Positions 56,636-64,000 of a stretch of DNA of 64,000 nucleotides are shown here, in pieces (position 1 is the first letter of the stretch; each line of letters opens with the position of its first letter). A program made the translations under genes and the position numbers. The stretch is from Blastococcus sp. TF02A-30 (GTDB taxonomy: Bacteria; Actinomycetota; Actinomycetes; Mycobacteriales; Geodermatophilaceae), in contig NZ_QOHJ01000004.1 of assembly GCF_003319185.1 (NCBI RefSeq), positions 124,001 to 188,000 of the forward strand, given 5' to 3'. The notes under the pieces are model-generated. The model ran no database searches. It was not told where the DNA came from and saw nothing but the letters and a program-made list of their open reading frames with translations.

Positions 56636-57108
56636 CGTCCACGATCGACGAGAGGTGGCTGCAGCACGCCGTCGACCTGGCCACCGCGAACGTGGCGGCG
56701 GGCGGCGGGCCGTTCGGCGCGCTCGTGGTCCGCGGCGACGCCGTCGTGGCCAGCGGGGTCAACCGGGTCACCCGCGACCTGGACCCCACCGCGCACGCCG
56801 AGGTCACCGCGATCCGGGCGGCCTGCCGGGAGCTTCGCACCTTCTCCCTCGCGGGCTGCACCCTCTACACCTCCTGCGAGCCGTGCCCCATGTGCGCGAC
56901 CTCCGCGCTGTGGGCGCGGCTGGACCGCGTCGTGTTCGCGGCCAACCGCCACGACGCGGCCGAGGGGGGGTTCGACGACCGGGCCTTCTACGACCTGCTC
57001 GCCGCCGAACCGCCGTCCTGGCCCACCGCGGTGCACGAGCTGCGACTGGGCACCGCGGTCGCGCCGTTCACCGCCTGGCGGGACAACCCGCTGCGCGTCG
57101 ACTACTGA
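56632..57108 (+). CDS. Guanine deaminase (cytidine-deaminase fold)
   Basis: A 158-residue GuaD-type deaminase giving xanthine from guanine. The zinc site is TAHAEVTAIRAA (His and catalytic Glu) and SCEPCPMCATS (two Cys). The C-terminal region (FDDRAFYDLLA) fits guanine deaminase better than tRNA adenosine deaminase. GGAGG lies six bases before the GTG, which overlaps the xanthine dehydrogenase stop. It is the last gene of the operon. Confidence 0.9.
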   Translation: MTSTIDERWLQHAVDLATANVAAGGGPFGALVVRGDAVVASGVNRVTRDLDPTAHAEVTAIRAACRELRTFSLAGCTLYTSCEPCPMCATSALWARLDRVVFAANRHDAAEGGFDDRAFYDLLAAEPPSWPTAVHELRLGTAVAPFTAWRDNPLRVDY

Positions 57109-57114
57109 CCGCGT

Positions 57115-57202
57115 GGAACGAGCGTTCCAGCGCGGGACGGGGATTTCTTTTACGCCGCCGAAACGCCGCTCCACCTGGGCCGAAACCCGCCGCTCCTAGC
57201 GT
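57115..57202 (+). promoter_or_regulatory. Promoter region of the second NMT1 transporter operon with GAAAC repeats
   Basis: GGAACG-AG-CGTTCC (57115-57128) is a palindrome after guaD, probably a terminator or operator. Two similar blocks, GAAACGCCGCTCC (from 57160) and GAAACCCGCCGCTCC (from 57182), are 22 bases apart, and TAGCGT begins 15 bases after the second, as in the other two purine promoters. Here a leader of about 70 bases with GGAG (57271-57274) precedes the ATG. Confidence 0.5.
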
Positions 57203-57279
57203 CCGCACGGACGACGACGGAGCCGGGGAACCGCTCCGCCGCCGAGGACCGACAGCCTTCCTTCGACCAGGAGAAGCCC

Positions 57280-58338
57280 ATGACGAAGCGCGCCCTGCGC
57301 ACCGCCGCAGCGCTCACCGCGGCCGCCCTCGCCCTGACGGCGTGCGGCGGCTCGGACGAGCCCGAGACCGCCGCCGGCGAGGGCGGCGACCTCGGCCCGC
57401 TGACCCTGCAGCTGTCCTGGATCAAGAACGCCGAGTTCGCCGGCGAGTACTTCGCCGACACCAACGGGCACTACACCGCGGCCGGCTTCTCCGACGTGAC
57501 CATGGACCCCGGGCCCGGGCCGATCGAGACGCTCGTGGCCAGCGGCGAGGCCGACTTCGGCCTGAGCAACGCCGTGGCCACCGCCCAGGTGATCGCGGAG
57601 GAGGACGCGCCGCTCAAGATCGTCGGCACCAAGTTCCAGAAGAACCCGTTCACCATCCTGTCGCTGGCCGACGGCGGGAACATCGCGACACCCCAGGACC
57701 TGGTCGGGAAGCGGATCGGCGTCCAGGCCGGCGGCAACGAGACGCTGTTCGACGCGCTGCTCGAGGTCAACGGCATCGACCCGGGGTCGGTGGAGAAGGT
57801 GCCGGTCGAGTACGACCCCGCGCCGCTGATCGACGGCGAGGTCGACGGCTTCCTGGCCTACCTGACCAACGAGTCGATCACCGTGCAGGACGCCGGTTAC
57901 GAGGTGACCAACCTGCCCTTCGCCGACAACGGGCTGCCGTTCGTCGCCGAGAGCATCATCACGACCGACGAGATGATCGCCGAGCACCCGGAGACGGTGA
58001 AGGCGTTCCTCGAGGCGGAGATCCTCGGCTGGCAGGACTACCTGCGCGACCCGGAGGAGGGCGCTCGCCTCGCGGTCGAGGAGTACGGCGCCGACCTGGA
58101 CCTGGACATGGCCAAGGAGGTCGAGCAGGCGGAGGTGCAGAGCACCCTGATCGTGACCCCCGACGTGGAGGCCAACGGCCTGCTCACGATCACCGACGAG
58201 CTGATCGAGCAGAACCTGGCCACCCTCGCCGCCGCCGGTATCGACCTCACCGACGCCGACGACCTCTTCGACCTCTCCCTCCTCGAGGAGCTGCTCGAGG
58301 AGAAGCCGGAGCTGGTCGAGGTGCCCAGCGCGGCCTGA
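57280..58338 (+). CDS. NMT1/THI5-like ABC transporter substrate-binding lipoprotein
   Basis: A 352-residue lipoprotein: signal peptide with lipobox LALTACGG and an NMT1/THI5 domain (LQLSWIKNAEFAGEYFADTNGHY, GPGPIETLVASGEADFGLSNAV, GGNETLFDALLEVNGID). Relatives bind pyrimidine-like ligands (thiamine precursor HMP, riboflavin, nucleobases). Location after guanine deaminase and before an adenosine-deaminase-like gene favours a nucleobase or nucleoside. The C-terminus is unusually acidic. Confidence 0.88.
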   Translation: MTKRALRTAAALTAAALALTACGGSDEPETAAGEGGDLGPLTLQLSWIKNAEFAGEYFADTNGHYTAAGFSDVTMDPGPGPIETLVASGEADFGLSNAVATAQVIAEEDAPLKIVGTKFQKNPFTILSLADGGNIATPQDLVGKRIGVQAGGNETLFDALLEVNGIDPGSVEKVPVEYDPAPLIDGEVDGFLAYLTNESITVQDAGYEVTNLPFADNGLPFVAESIITTDEMIAEHPETVKAFLEAEILGWQDYLRDPEEGARLAVEEYGADLDLDMAKEVEQAEVQSTLIVTPDVEANGLLTITDELIEQNLATLAAAGIDLTDADDLFDLSLLEELLEEKPELVEVPSAA

Positions 58339-58368
58339 CCCGCCCCCGATCCCGACAGGAACCCCATC

Positions 58369-59196
58369 GTGACCTCGCTCTCCGAGGCCGAGGCCCCCCG
58401 GTCGGCCGCCCCGCGGCCGGCCGGGGGCACCGGCATCCACCTCCAGGGCCTGACCAAGGCCTTCGGCTCCGGCCGCAAGCAGGTGCGGGCCATCTCCGAC
58501 GCCACCCTGCACACCGACCAGGGCAGCTTCGCCTCGCTGCTGGGCCCCTCGGGGTGCGGCAAGTCCACGATCCTGCGGATCCTCGCCGGCCTGGAGCAGC
58601 CGACCGGCGGCACCGCGCTGGTCGACGGCATGACGCCGGCGCAGCTGCGCAAGGCGCACGGCCTCGGCATCGCCTTCCAGGACTCCGCGCTGCTGCCGTG
58701 GCGCTCGGTGGAGGCCAACATCCGGCTGCCGTTCGAGGTCGCCGCCACCCGGCCCGACGCCGCCCTGGTGGCCGAGCTGATCGACCTCGTGGGCCTGTCC
58801 GGGTTCGAGAAGGCCAAGCCCGCGCAGCTGTCCGGTGGCATGCGCCAGCGGGTCTCCATCGCCCGCGCGCTGGTGGTCAAGCCGTCGGTGCTGCTGCTCG
58901 ACGAGCCGTTCGGCGCCCTGGACGACATGACCCGCCAGCGGCTGAACGTCGAGCTCCTCCGGATCTGGACCGAGAAGCCCGCGACCACGCTGATGGTCAC
59001 CCACGGCATCTCCGAGGCGATCTTCCTGTCCGACCAGGTCGCTGTGATGAGCGCGCGGCCCGGCCGGATCGTGGAGGTCATCGACGTCGACCTCCCCCGC
59101 CCCCGGCACCCGGAGATGATGCGGACGCCGGAGTTCCACGCCCTGCACGACCACGCCTCCGAGCTGCTGTTCGGCGGCGGGACGGCGGCCGGGTGA
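58369..59196 (+). CDS. NMT1-type ABC transporter ATPase
   Basis: A 275-residue ATPase: [36 protein letters not shown] and [16 protein letters not shown]. It serves the two permeases that follow; its gene overlaps the first by 4 bases. The N-terminal 20 residues are low-complexity. Confidence 0.92.
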   Translation: MTSLSEAEAPRSAAPRPAGGTGIHLQGLTKAFGSGRKQVRAISDATLHTDQGSFASLLGPSGCGKSTILRILAGLEQPTGGTALVDGMTPAQLRKAHGLGIAFQDSALLPWRSVEANIRLPFEVAATRPDAALVAELIDLVGLSGFEKAKPAQLSGGMRQRVSIARALVVKPSVLLLDEPFGALDDMTRQRLNVELLRIWTEKPATTLMVTHGISEAIFLSDQVAVMSARPGRIVEVIDVDLPRPRHPEMMRTPEFHALHDHASELLFGGGTAAG

Positions 59197-59984
59197 GCAC
59201 CGTCCTCCGCCGGGAGCAGCTGCGCTCGGTCGGCTTCGGCGCGCTCGGCCTGCTGGGCGTGGTCGCGGTGTGGGAGCTGCTCGTCCTCACCCTGCTCGCC
59301 GACGCCCGCATCCCCTCCCCCGCCGGCGTCGTGGGTGCCGCCGCCGACCGGGGGTGGGGCTTCTACGCGACCCACTTCGGCATGACCCTGCAGGAGGCCG
59401 CGGTCGGCTTCGGCTACGGCACGGTCGCGGCGGTCGCGCTGGCCGCCCTGACGCTGCTGGTGCCGGCTCTGGAGCCGCTGGTCATGCAGATCGCCGTCCT
59501 CACCTACTGCGTGCCGCTGGTCGCGATCGCGCCGGTGCTGTTCATCGTCATCGGCAACCCCGACGAGGGGCAGCGGGCCGGCACCGCGACCGCCCTCGCC
59601 GCGCTGTCGGTCTTCTTCACCACCGTCGTCGGCACCGTGCTCGGGCTGCGCTCGGCGGACCCGGCCAGCCTGGAGGTCGTCCGTGTCTTCGGCGGCGGGC
59701 CGGTGCGGCAGCTGACCAAGGTCCGGCTGGTCGCGGCGCTGCCGTCGGTCCTGGCCGCGCTCCGCGTGGCCGCGCCGCTGGCCTTCCTCGGGGCGATCCT
59801 CGGCGAGTACGTCGGCGGCGTGCAGCGCGGCGTCGCGATCACGCTCAAGATCGCCCAGCAGAACGTCGACGTCGAGGGCGCCTGGGCCATCGGCCTGGGC
59901 TGCGCCCTGGTCGCCGGGGCGTTCTACGGCGCGTTCGCCCTGCTCGGCCGGGTCGTCACGCCGTGGTCGCGAGGTGCCGCGTGA
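59193..59984 (+). CDS. NMT1-type ABC transporter permease 1
   Basis: A 263-residue permease with about six helices; the EAA-loop region is [29 protein letters not shown]. It is related to SsuC/ThiX permeases. It starts with a GTG overlapping the ATPase stop and overlaps permease 2 by 4 bases, so the pair is probably a heterodimer. Confidence 0.88.
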   Translation: MSTVLRREQLRSVGFGALGLLGVVAVWELLVLTLLADARIPSPAGVVGAAADRGWGFYATHFGMTLQEAAVGFGYGTVAAVALAALTLLVPALEPLVMQIAVLTYCVPLVAIAPVLFIVIGNPDEGQRAGTATALAALSVFFTTVVGTVLGLRSADPASLEVVRVFGGGPVRQLTKVRLVAALPSVLAALRVAAPLAFLGAILGEYVGGVQRGVAITLKIAQQNVDVEGAWAIGLGCALVAGAFYGAFALLGRVVTPWSRGAA

Positions 59985-60826
59985 GCGCCGACCTGCTCGT
60001 CCCCGCCCCCGCCGCCGCCCCGGCCCGGGGCCGCCACCCGCTGCTGCGGGCCGTTCTCCGGGCGGTCGGCACGATGGTGCTGGTCCTCGCCGTGGTCGTC
60101 GCCCTCTGGGTGGTGGGCCTGTGGGCCTTCGACGTCTCCAGCTACGTCGGCAAGGGGCCGCTGGACGTCGTCGACATCCTGTTCGTCGACGAGGACGCCG
60201 CCGAGCTGCGGACCGAGATCGCCGGGCTGCTCGGGCGCACGCTGCTGGACGCGGGCATCGGGTTCGCCGCCGGCATGCTGGTCGCGGTCCTGCTGGCCGC
60301 CGTGGTGGTCCGGTACCGGGCCGCGGAGAGCGCCGTCATGCCGGTCGCGCTGATCCTGCAGACCGTCCCGCTGATCGCGCTGGCGCCGATGCTCATCCTG
60401 CTGGTCGGCCGGGGCTACGTGATCGTCGCCGTGATGAGCGCGGTCGTCGTGCTCTTCCCCGCCCTGGTCAACATCGTCGTCGGGCTGCGGTCGGTGAGCC
60501 AGCAGATGCGCGACCTGGTGCTGGTCTACGGCGGCTCCCCGATGACCGTGCTCCGGAAGGTGGCCTTCCCGTCGGCCCTGCCGGCGTTGTTCGTGTCCGT
60601 GCGCATCGCCGTTCCCGGTTCGATGACCGGCGCGCTGCTGGCCGAGTGGCTGGCCACCGGCAAGGGCGTCGGGTACGCCGTGGTCTCCGCCGCGGCCCGG
60701 TCGCAGATCGGCAAGGTCTGGGCCCTGGTCGTCGTGATCACCCTGGTGTCGCTGCTGCTGTACCTCCTCGCCCAGCTCGTCGAGGCGGCGGTGCTCAGCC
60801 GGTTCGGGCAGGCGGACCGGGCATGA
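59981..60826 (+). CDS. NMT1-type ABC transporter permease 2
   Basis: A 281-residue permease with EAA loop VLVYGGSPMTVLRKVAFPSALPALFVSVRI and about six helices. Together with permease 1 it forms the membrane channel of the importer. It ends with a 4-base overlap with the deaminase gene, which ties the deaminase to the imported ligand. Confidence 0.88.
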   Translation: MSADLLVPAPAAAPARGRHPLLRAVLRAVGTMVLVLAVVVALWVVGLWAFDVSSYVGKGPLDVVDILFVDEDAAELRTEIAGLLGRTLLDAGIGFAAGMLVAVLLAAVVVRYRAAESAVMPVALILQTVPLIALAPMLILLVGRGYVIVAVMSAVVVLFPALVNIVVGLRSVSQQMRDLVLVYGGSPMTVLRKVAFPSALPALFVSVRIAVPGSMTGALLAEWLATGKGVGYAVVSAAARSQIGKVWALVVVITLVSLLLYLLAQLVEAAVLSRFGQADRA

Positions 60827-61935
60827 TCGCCACCGCCCGCCGCCCGCCCGGCTACCCGCCGCACTCCCGGCCCGTGCCCGCCGACCCGGCGGTGGACGCG
60901 ATGGTGGCGGCCCTGCCCAAGGTGAGCCTGCACTGCCACCTCATCGGCACGGTGGCGCCCGGCACCGTCGTCGAGCTCGCCGCCAAGCACGGCGTGCCGC
61001 TCGAGCGGGGCGCCGAGGACCTCTACGACCACGACAGCTACGAGGACCTCGGCGAGTTCCTGCGGGTGCTCGACGTCGTCGGCTCGGTGATCCGGGACGC
61101 CGACGACTTCTCCCGCGTGACGTACGAGTCCCTCACCGCCGGCGGTACCGACCACGGCGTCCTCTACCGGGAGCTGCACCTCAGCCCGCCAGGGCACCCG
61201 GGCGTCCCCTACCCGCGCATCCTGGAGGGCGTCCTCGCCGGGCTGCGCGACGCCCGCACCGACACCGGCATCGACGCCCGCCTCGTCATCGGCATCAACC
61301 GCGAGCGCAGCGGCGGGGCCGCCGTCGAGCTGGTCGAGCAGGTCGTCGAGCACCGCGTCGACGAGGTCGTGGGCATCGGGCTGGACTACGCCGAGGTCAA
61401 CGGCCCGCCCGGCCGGTTCGTCGAGGCCTACCGGCTGGCCGCCCGCGCGGGCCTGCAGCGGACGGCGCACTCGGAATCCGGCCCGCCCCGGCACGTGCTC
61501 ACGCTGCTCGACGAGCTCGGTTGCAGCCGGGTCGACCACGGCTACCACGTCGTCGACGACCCGGAGATCACCGCCCGGTGCGTCGCGGAGCGGATCCCCT
61601 TCACCTGCACGCCGGTGAGCTCCGACATCGGCCGCTACTCCGGCAGCGGTGACGGCACCCACGCGCGCATCCGGCAGATGGTCGACGCCGGGCTGTGCGT
61701 GACGATCGACTCCGACGACCCGCCGATGTTCGGCACCGACGCGACGCACGACCTCCGGGTCCTCGCCCACGCCCTGGGCTACCGCCGCGACCAGCTGGCC
61801 GCCTTCACCACCAACGCCATCGACGCCTGCTGGCTCGACGAGACCGGCAAGGCCGAGCTGCGCCGCCGGGCCGCCGCAGCCCTCGCCGCCACCCCCGACG
61901 CCCCTCCCCCCGCACTCCCCGAGGAGACCCGATGA
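60823..61935 (+). CDS. Adenosine-deaminase-family enzyme, divergent
   Basis: A 370-residue amidohydrolase of the adenosine/adenine deaminase family: SLHCHLIGTV (metal His pair), a TAHSESG segment in place of the usual HAGE but keeping the catalytic Glu, RVDHGYHVVDD, and TIDSDDPPMFGTDA with the metal Asp pair. The changes around the substrate pocket suggest a substrate other than adenosine (adenine, N6-modified purine or a related base). It overlaps both neighbours, so it is operonic with the transporter and the oxygenase. Confidence 0.82.
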   Translation: MIATARRPPGYPPHSRPVPADPAVDAMVAALPKVSLHCHLIGTVAPGTVVELAAKHGVPLERGAEDLYDHDSYEDLGEFLRVLDVVGSVIRDADDFSRVTYESLTAGGTDHGVLYRELHLSPPGHPGVPYPRILEGVLAGLRDARTDTGIDARLVIGINRERSGGAAVELVEQVVEHRVDEVVGIGLDYAEVNGPPGRFVEAYRLAARAGLQRTAHSESGPPRHVLTLLDELGCSRVDHGYHVVDDPEITARCVAERIPFTCTPVSSDIGRYSGSGDGTHARIRQMVDAGLCVTIDSDDPPMFGTDATHDLRVLAHALGYRRDQLAAFTTNAIDACWLDETGKAELRRRAAAALAATPDAPPPALPEETR

Positions 61936-62981
61936 CCGAGTTCACCGTGCCCGCCGTCGACATCGCCGCCTACGTCGCCCCCTCCGGCAGCGCCGCGGAC
62001 CGGGCTGCCGCCGCGCGCGCGTTCGACGAGGCCGCCCGCACCGTCGGCTTCGTCCAGGTGCTCGGCCACGGCATCCCGAGCGCGGTCACCGACGCCTTCG
62101 CCGCGGCGCTGGACTCCTTCTTCGACCTGCCGCTGGAGGCGAAGAAGACCTACCGGACGCCCCCGGAGGTGAACCGCGGTTACAGCCCGCCGAAGACCGA
62201 GTCGCTCAGCCTCAGCCTGGGACTGGCGCCCTCCAACCGGATGCACGACTTCTTCGAGGCCTTCAACGTCGGCGCGGCCCGCAGCGACTACCCGGGCGTC
62301 GACCTGCCCGCCGTCGACTACGCCGAGAACGTCTGGCCCGACGAGGCCGGTGGCTTCCGCGAGGCGGTGGCGGCCTACTTCGACGAGGCGGCCCGAGTGG
62401 CACGGACCCTGACGACGATGTTCGCCGACGCGCTGGGGCTCCCCGCCGGCTTCTTCGAGCGGTACACCGACCACAGCCTCGACGTGCTGCGGATGAACAA
62501 CTACGCCCTGCCCCCGGGCGAGGTGACGCTCGACGGCGACCTCACCGGGATGGGAGAGCACACCGACTACGGCATCGTCACCGTGCTCTGGGCCGACCGG
62601 GTCAGGGGCCTGCAGGTCCTGGGCCGCGACGGCGCCTGGCACGACGTCATGCCCGCCGACGGAGCGTTGCTGATCAACCTCGGTGACCTCATGGCGCGGT
62701 GGACCAACGAGCGGTGGATGTCGACCCTGCACCGGGTCAAGCCGCCGATCGTCGACGGGTGCATCGAGCGCCGGCGCTCCGCGGCGTTCTTCCACGACGG
62801 CAACATCGACGCCGTCATCGAGACGTTGCCGACCTGCCTGGACGCCGACGGGACGTCGGCGTACCCGCCGGTCACCGTGGGCGAGCACATCCGGGCGAAG
62901 CTGGCCGGCTCGCGGGCCGGTGTGGCCAACACCGAGGCGGAACGGGAGGCAGCACGGGTCCTGGCGGCGCGGCCGGCCTGA
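61932..62981 (+). CDS. 2-oxoglutarate/Fe(II)-dependent oxygenase (IPNS-like fold)
   Basis: A 349-residue oxygenase with the DIOX_N domain (PAVDIAAYVAPSG, GFVQVLGHGIP) and 2OG-FeII domain: Fe ligands HTDYG (His, Asp) and the later His in TLHRVKPP, and the 2-oxoglutarate Arg in RRRSAAFFHD. Relatives include thymine-7-hydroxylase and several plant and fungal oxygenases. The last gene of a nucleobase transporter operon, it may hydroxylate a methylated or pyrimidine base; the substrate is unknown. Confidence 0.82.
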   Translation: MTEFTVPAVDIAAYVAPSGSAADRAAAARAFDEAARTVGFVQVLGHGIPSAVTDAFAAALDSFFDLPLEAKKTYRTPPEVNRGYSPPKTESLSLSLGLAPSNRMHDFFEAFNVGAARSDYPGVDLPAVDYAENVWPDEAGGFREAVAAYFDEAARVARTLTTMFADALGLPAGFFERYTDHSLDVLRMNNYALPPGEVTLDGDLTGMGEHTDYGIVTVLWADRVRGLQVLGRDGAWHDVMPADGALLINLGDLMARWTNERWMSTLHRVKPPIVDGCIERRRSAAFFHDGNIDAVIETLPTCLDADGTSAYPPVTVGEHIRAKLAGSRAGVANTEAEREAARVLAARPA

Positions 62982-63016
62982 GGTCCCCCGGTTGCCGTCT
63001 GGCGCGTGTGCGGCGC

Positions 63017-64000
63017 TCAGCAGCCGCGGACGGAGTAGTCCCGCAGCAGCGGCCATGACGCCGCGGGCGTGGTCGTCCAGTCGAAGACCGACACCCCGAC
63101 CGCACCCCGGTCGGCCGCCGCGCGAGCCATCGCCCCGTAATCGGTGGCCGGAAGATCGGCGCCGAACCCGCCGATCACCGACACCGCGGCGCACGGCTCG
63201 CCCAGGTTGGCCCGCGTCCGCGCGATGTTCTCGCTGGTGTACCGGTAGGCGTCCCGCCAGCCGGAGGCCGCCGTCCGGTTGCTCCAGTACGCCATCGGCA
63301 TCCACACCTGGTAGTACCGGGCCAGCTGCCGCCACGGGAACCGCGGCCAGTAGCTGGGGTTCAGCACGTCGGTCACCACCGGCGGCAGCACGATCGCGCC
63401 GAGCGTCACGTCCGGCAGCGCCGCCCACAGCCGGGCGGAGAGGTCGACCAGCCGCGCGTTGCGAATGTCCACGTCGGTCACCGAGAGGTCCTCGATGTCG
63501 ACCCCGATCGCGTCGAAGGCCTGCCCGGAGGCCCGGAAGTCGGCCATGGCCCGCAGCCGCCGCAGGTCGGCCTCGACGTCGGTGAGGTGCGGCAGGTACC
63601 AGGCGACCACCTGCATGCCGCGCGCGTGGGCGCGGGCGAGGAACTGACCGAGCAGGTCGGGGCTGAGCAGTCCCGGGAAGCGCGGGTCGTCCGCGGCTGC
63701 CTGCAGGTAGATCGTGTCCACGCCGGCGGCGGCCATCGCGTCGACCGTGGCCGGGGTGATCGGAGGGTTGGCGCCGGCGTACTCGCGGCTGAACCGGAAG
63801 CGGGTCACCCAGGTGCCGGACTGGTCGTAGGGCGCCAGCAGGGCCATCCGCACCGTGCCGGTGGCGGCGTCGAAGCGCAGGAACCCGCGCTGGAAGTCGC
63901 TCTGGCGGCCGCCGGTCACCGCGTACTCGTCGGAGATCGGGTAGCCCAGCGGCCCGGACGCCCAGCCCAGCGCGGCCCACCGGTCGCGGATGGCGCCGTG
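63017..64000 (-). CDS. LGFP-repeat protein with a TIM-barrel-like C-terminal domain, partial
   Basis: An open frame from the right edge to 63017, 327 residues visible, with the start outside the window. The first 45 residues carry an LGFP repeat (HGAIRDRWAALGWASGPLGYP, then FQRGFLRFDAATG), a motif of actinobacterial cell-wall-associated proteins. The rest resembles a (beta/alpha)8 glycosidase-like barrel: AAGVDTIYLQAAADD, GMQVVAWYLPH, FDAIGVDIEDL, VWMPMAYW and VGVSVFDW. Several acidic residues at strand ends could be catalytic. It may be an extracellular polysaccharide-active protein. Confidence 0.7.
   Translation of the reverse strand, partial: HGAIRDRWAALGWASGPLGYPISDEYAVTGGRQSDFQRGFLRFDAATGTVRMALLAPYDQSGTWVTRFRFSREYAGANPPITPATVDAMAAAGVDTIYLQAAADDPRFPGLLSPDLLGQFLARAHARGMQVVAWYLPHLTDVEADLRRLRAMADFRASGQAFDAIGVDIEDLSVTDVDIRNARLVDLSARLWAALPDVTLGAIVLPPVVTDVLNPSYWPRFPWRQLARYYQVWMPMAYWSNRTAASGWRDAYRYTSENIARTRANLGEPCAAVSVIGGFGADLPATDYGAMARAAADRGAVGVSVFDWTTTPAASWPLLRDYSVRGC

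Overview
The window is very GC-rich DNA with many GTG starts and stop/start overlaps of the TGATG, ATGA and GTGA types. It carries marker genes of mycothiol-producing, proteasome-bearing actinobacteria: the N-terminus of the proteasomal ATPase ARC/Mpa, trmI, a RecB-like nuclease, metH, a PAC2 gene and mshC, in an order resembling Mycobacterium Rv2115c-Rv2130c. DUF3090/SCO1664/phosphomutase-like genes, IdeR-type iron control, LGFP repeats and the general style suggest a Geodermatophilaceae-like genus (Blastococcus, Geodermatophilus, Modestobacter). The genus is an inference.

Bases 1-33400 are mostly ordinary chromosome. They hold the ARC-trmI end, a cell-wall hydrolase with a c-di-AMP (ydaO/yuaA) riboswitch, metH, dgt-mshC, the uppP-phosphatase-DUF3090-SCO1664 operon, an aldo/keto reductase with a RecD-like helicase, an OpuA-type glycine betaine ABC transporter, an iron-box-controlled DUF2470 gene broken by a one-base frameshift, an EamA exporter with its LysR neighbour, assorted oxidoreductases, an M20 peptidase and a GGDEF protein.

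Bases 33434-38921 are a complete, very small integrative element in the 3' end of tRNA-Leu(GAG), bounded by a 19-bp direct repeat. It encodes a tandem AbrB-like protein, a tyrosine integrase, an HUH-type (RepSA-like) initiator, a small conserved protein, an FtsK/TraB-like translocase and two unknown genes, which is the plan of an actinomycete integrative and conjugative element (AICE). Joining the two ends in silico puts a start codon with a strong Shine-Dalgarno, left of attR, in frame with the AbrB-like gene right of attL. Integration therefore appears to cut the 5' end off the regulator gene that overlaps int.

Bases 38967-41301 hold an alkyltransferase-like protein, a frameshifted AlkD-like DNA alkylation repair gene and an SDR.

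Bases 41407-62981 are a purine and ureide salvage region. An NMT1-type ABC transporter is divergent from an FmdA-family amidase and a fused HpxZ(DUF3225)-amidase. Then follows a tightly overlapping operon: uraD, uraH, urate oxidase, allantoinase, ureidoglycine/glyoxylate aminotransferase, allantoate amidohydrolase, RpiR regulator, xanthine dehydrogenase (FAD subunit, then a fused 2Fe-2S/Mo subunit) and guanine deaminase. A second NMT1 transporter with two permeases, an adenosine-deaminase-like enzyme and a 2-oxoglutarate/Fe(II) oxygenase follow. Together these can run guanine, xanthine, urate, allantoin, allantoate, ureidoglycine, then oxalurate plus glycine; the fused HpxZ-amidase and the FmdA protein are candidates for the oxalurate end. 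Three transcription units in this region share a GAAACC motif at a fixed distance from a -10-like hexamer, a candidate regulon signal. The window ends inside an LGFP-repeat protein gene.
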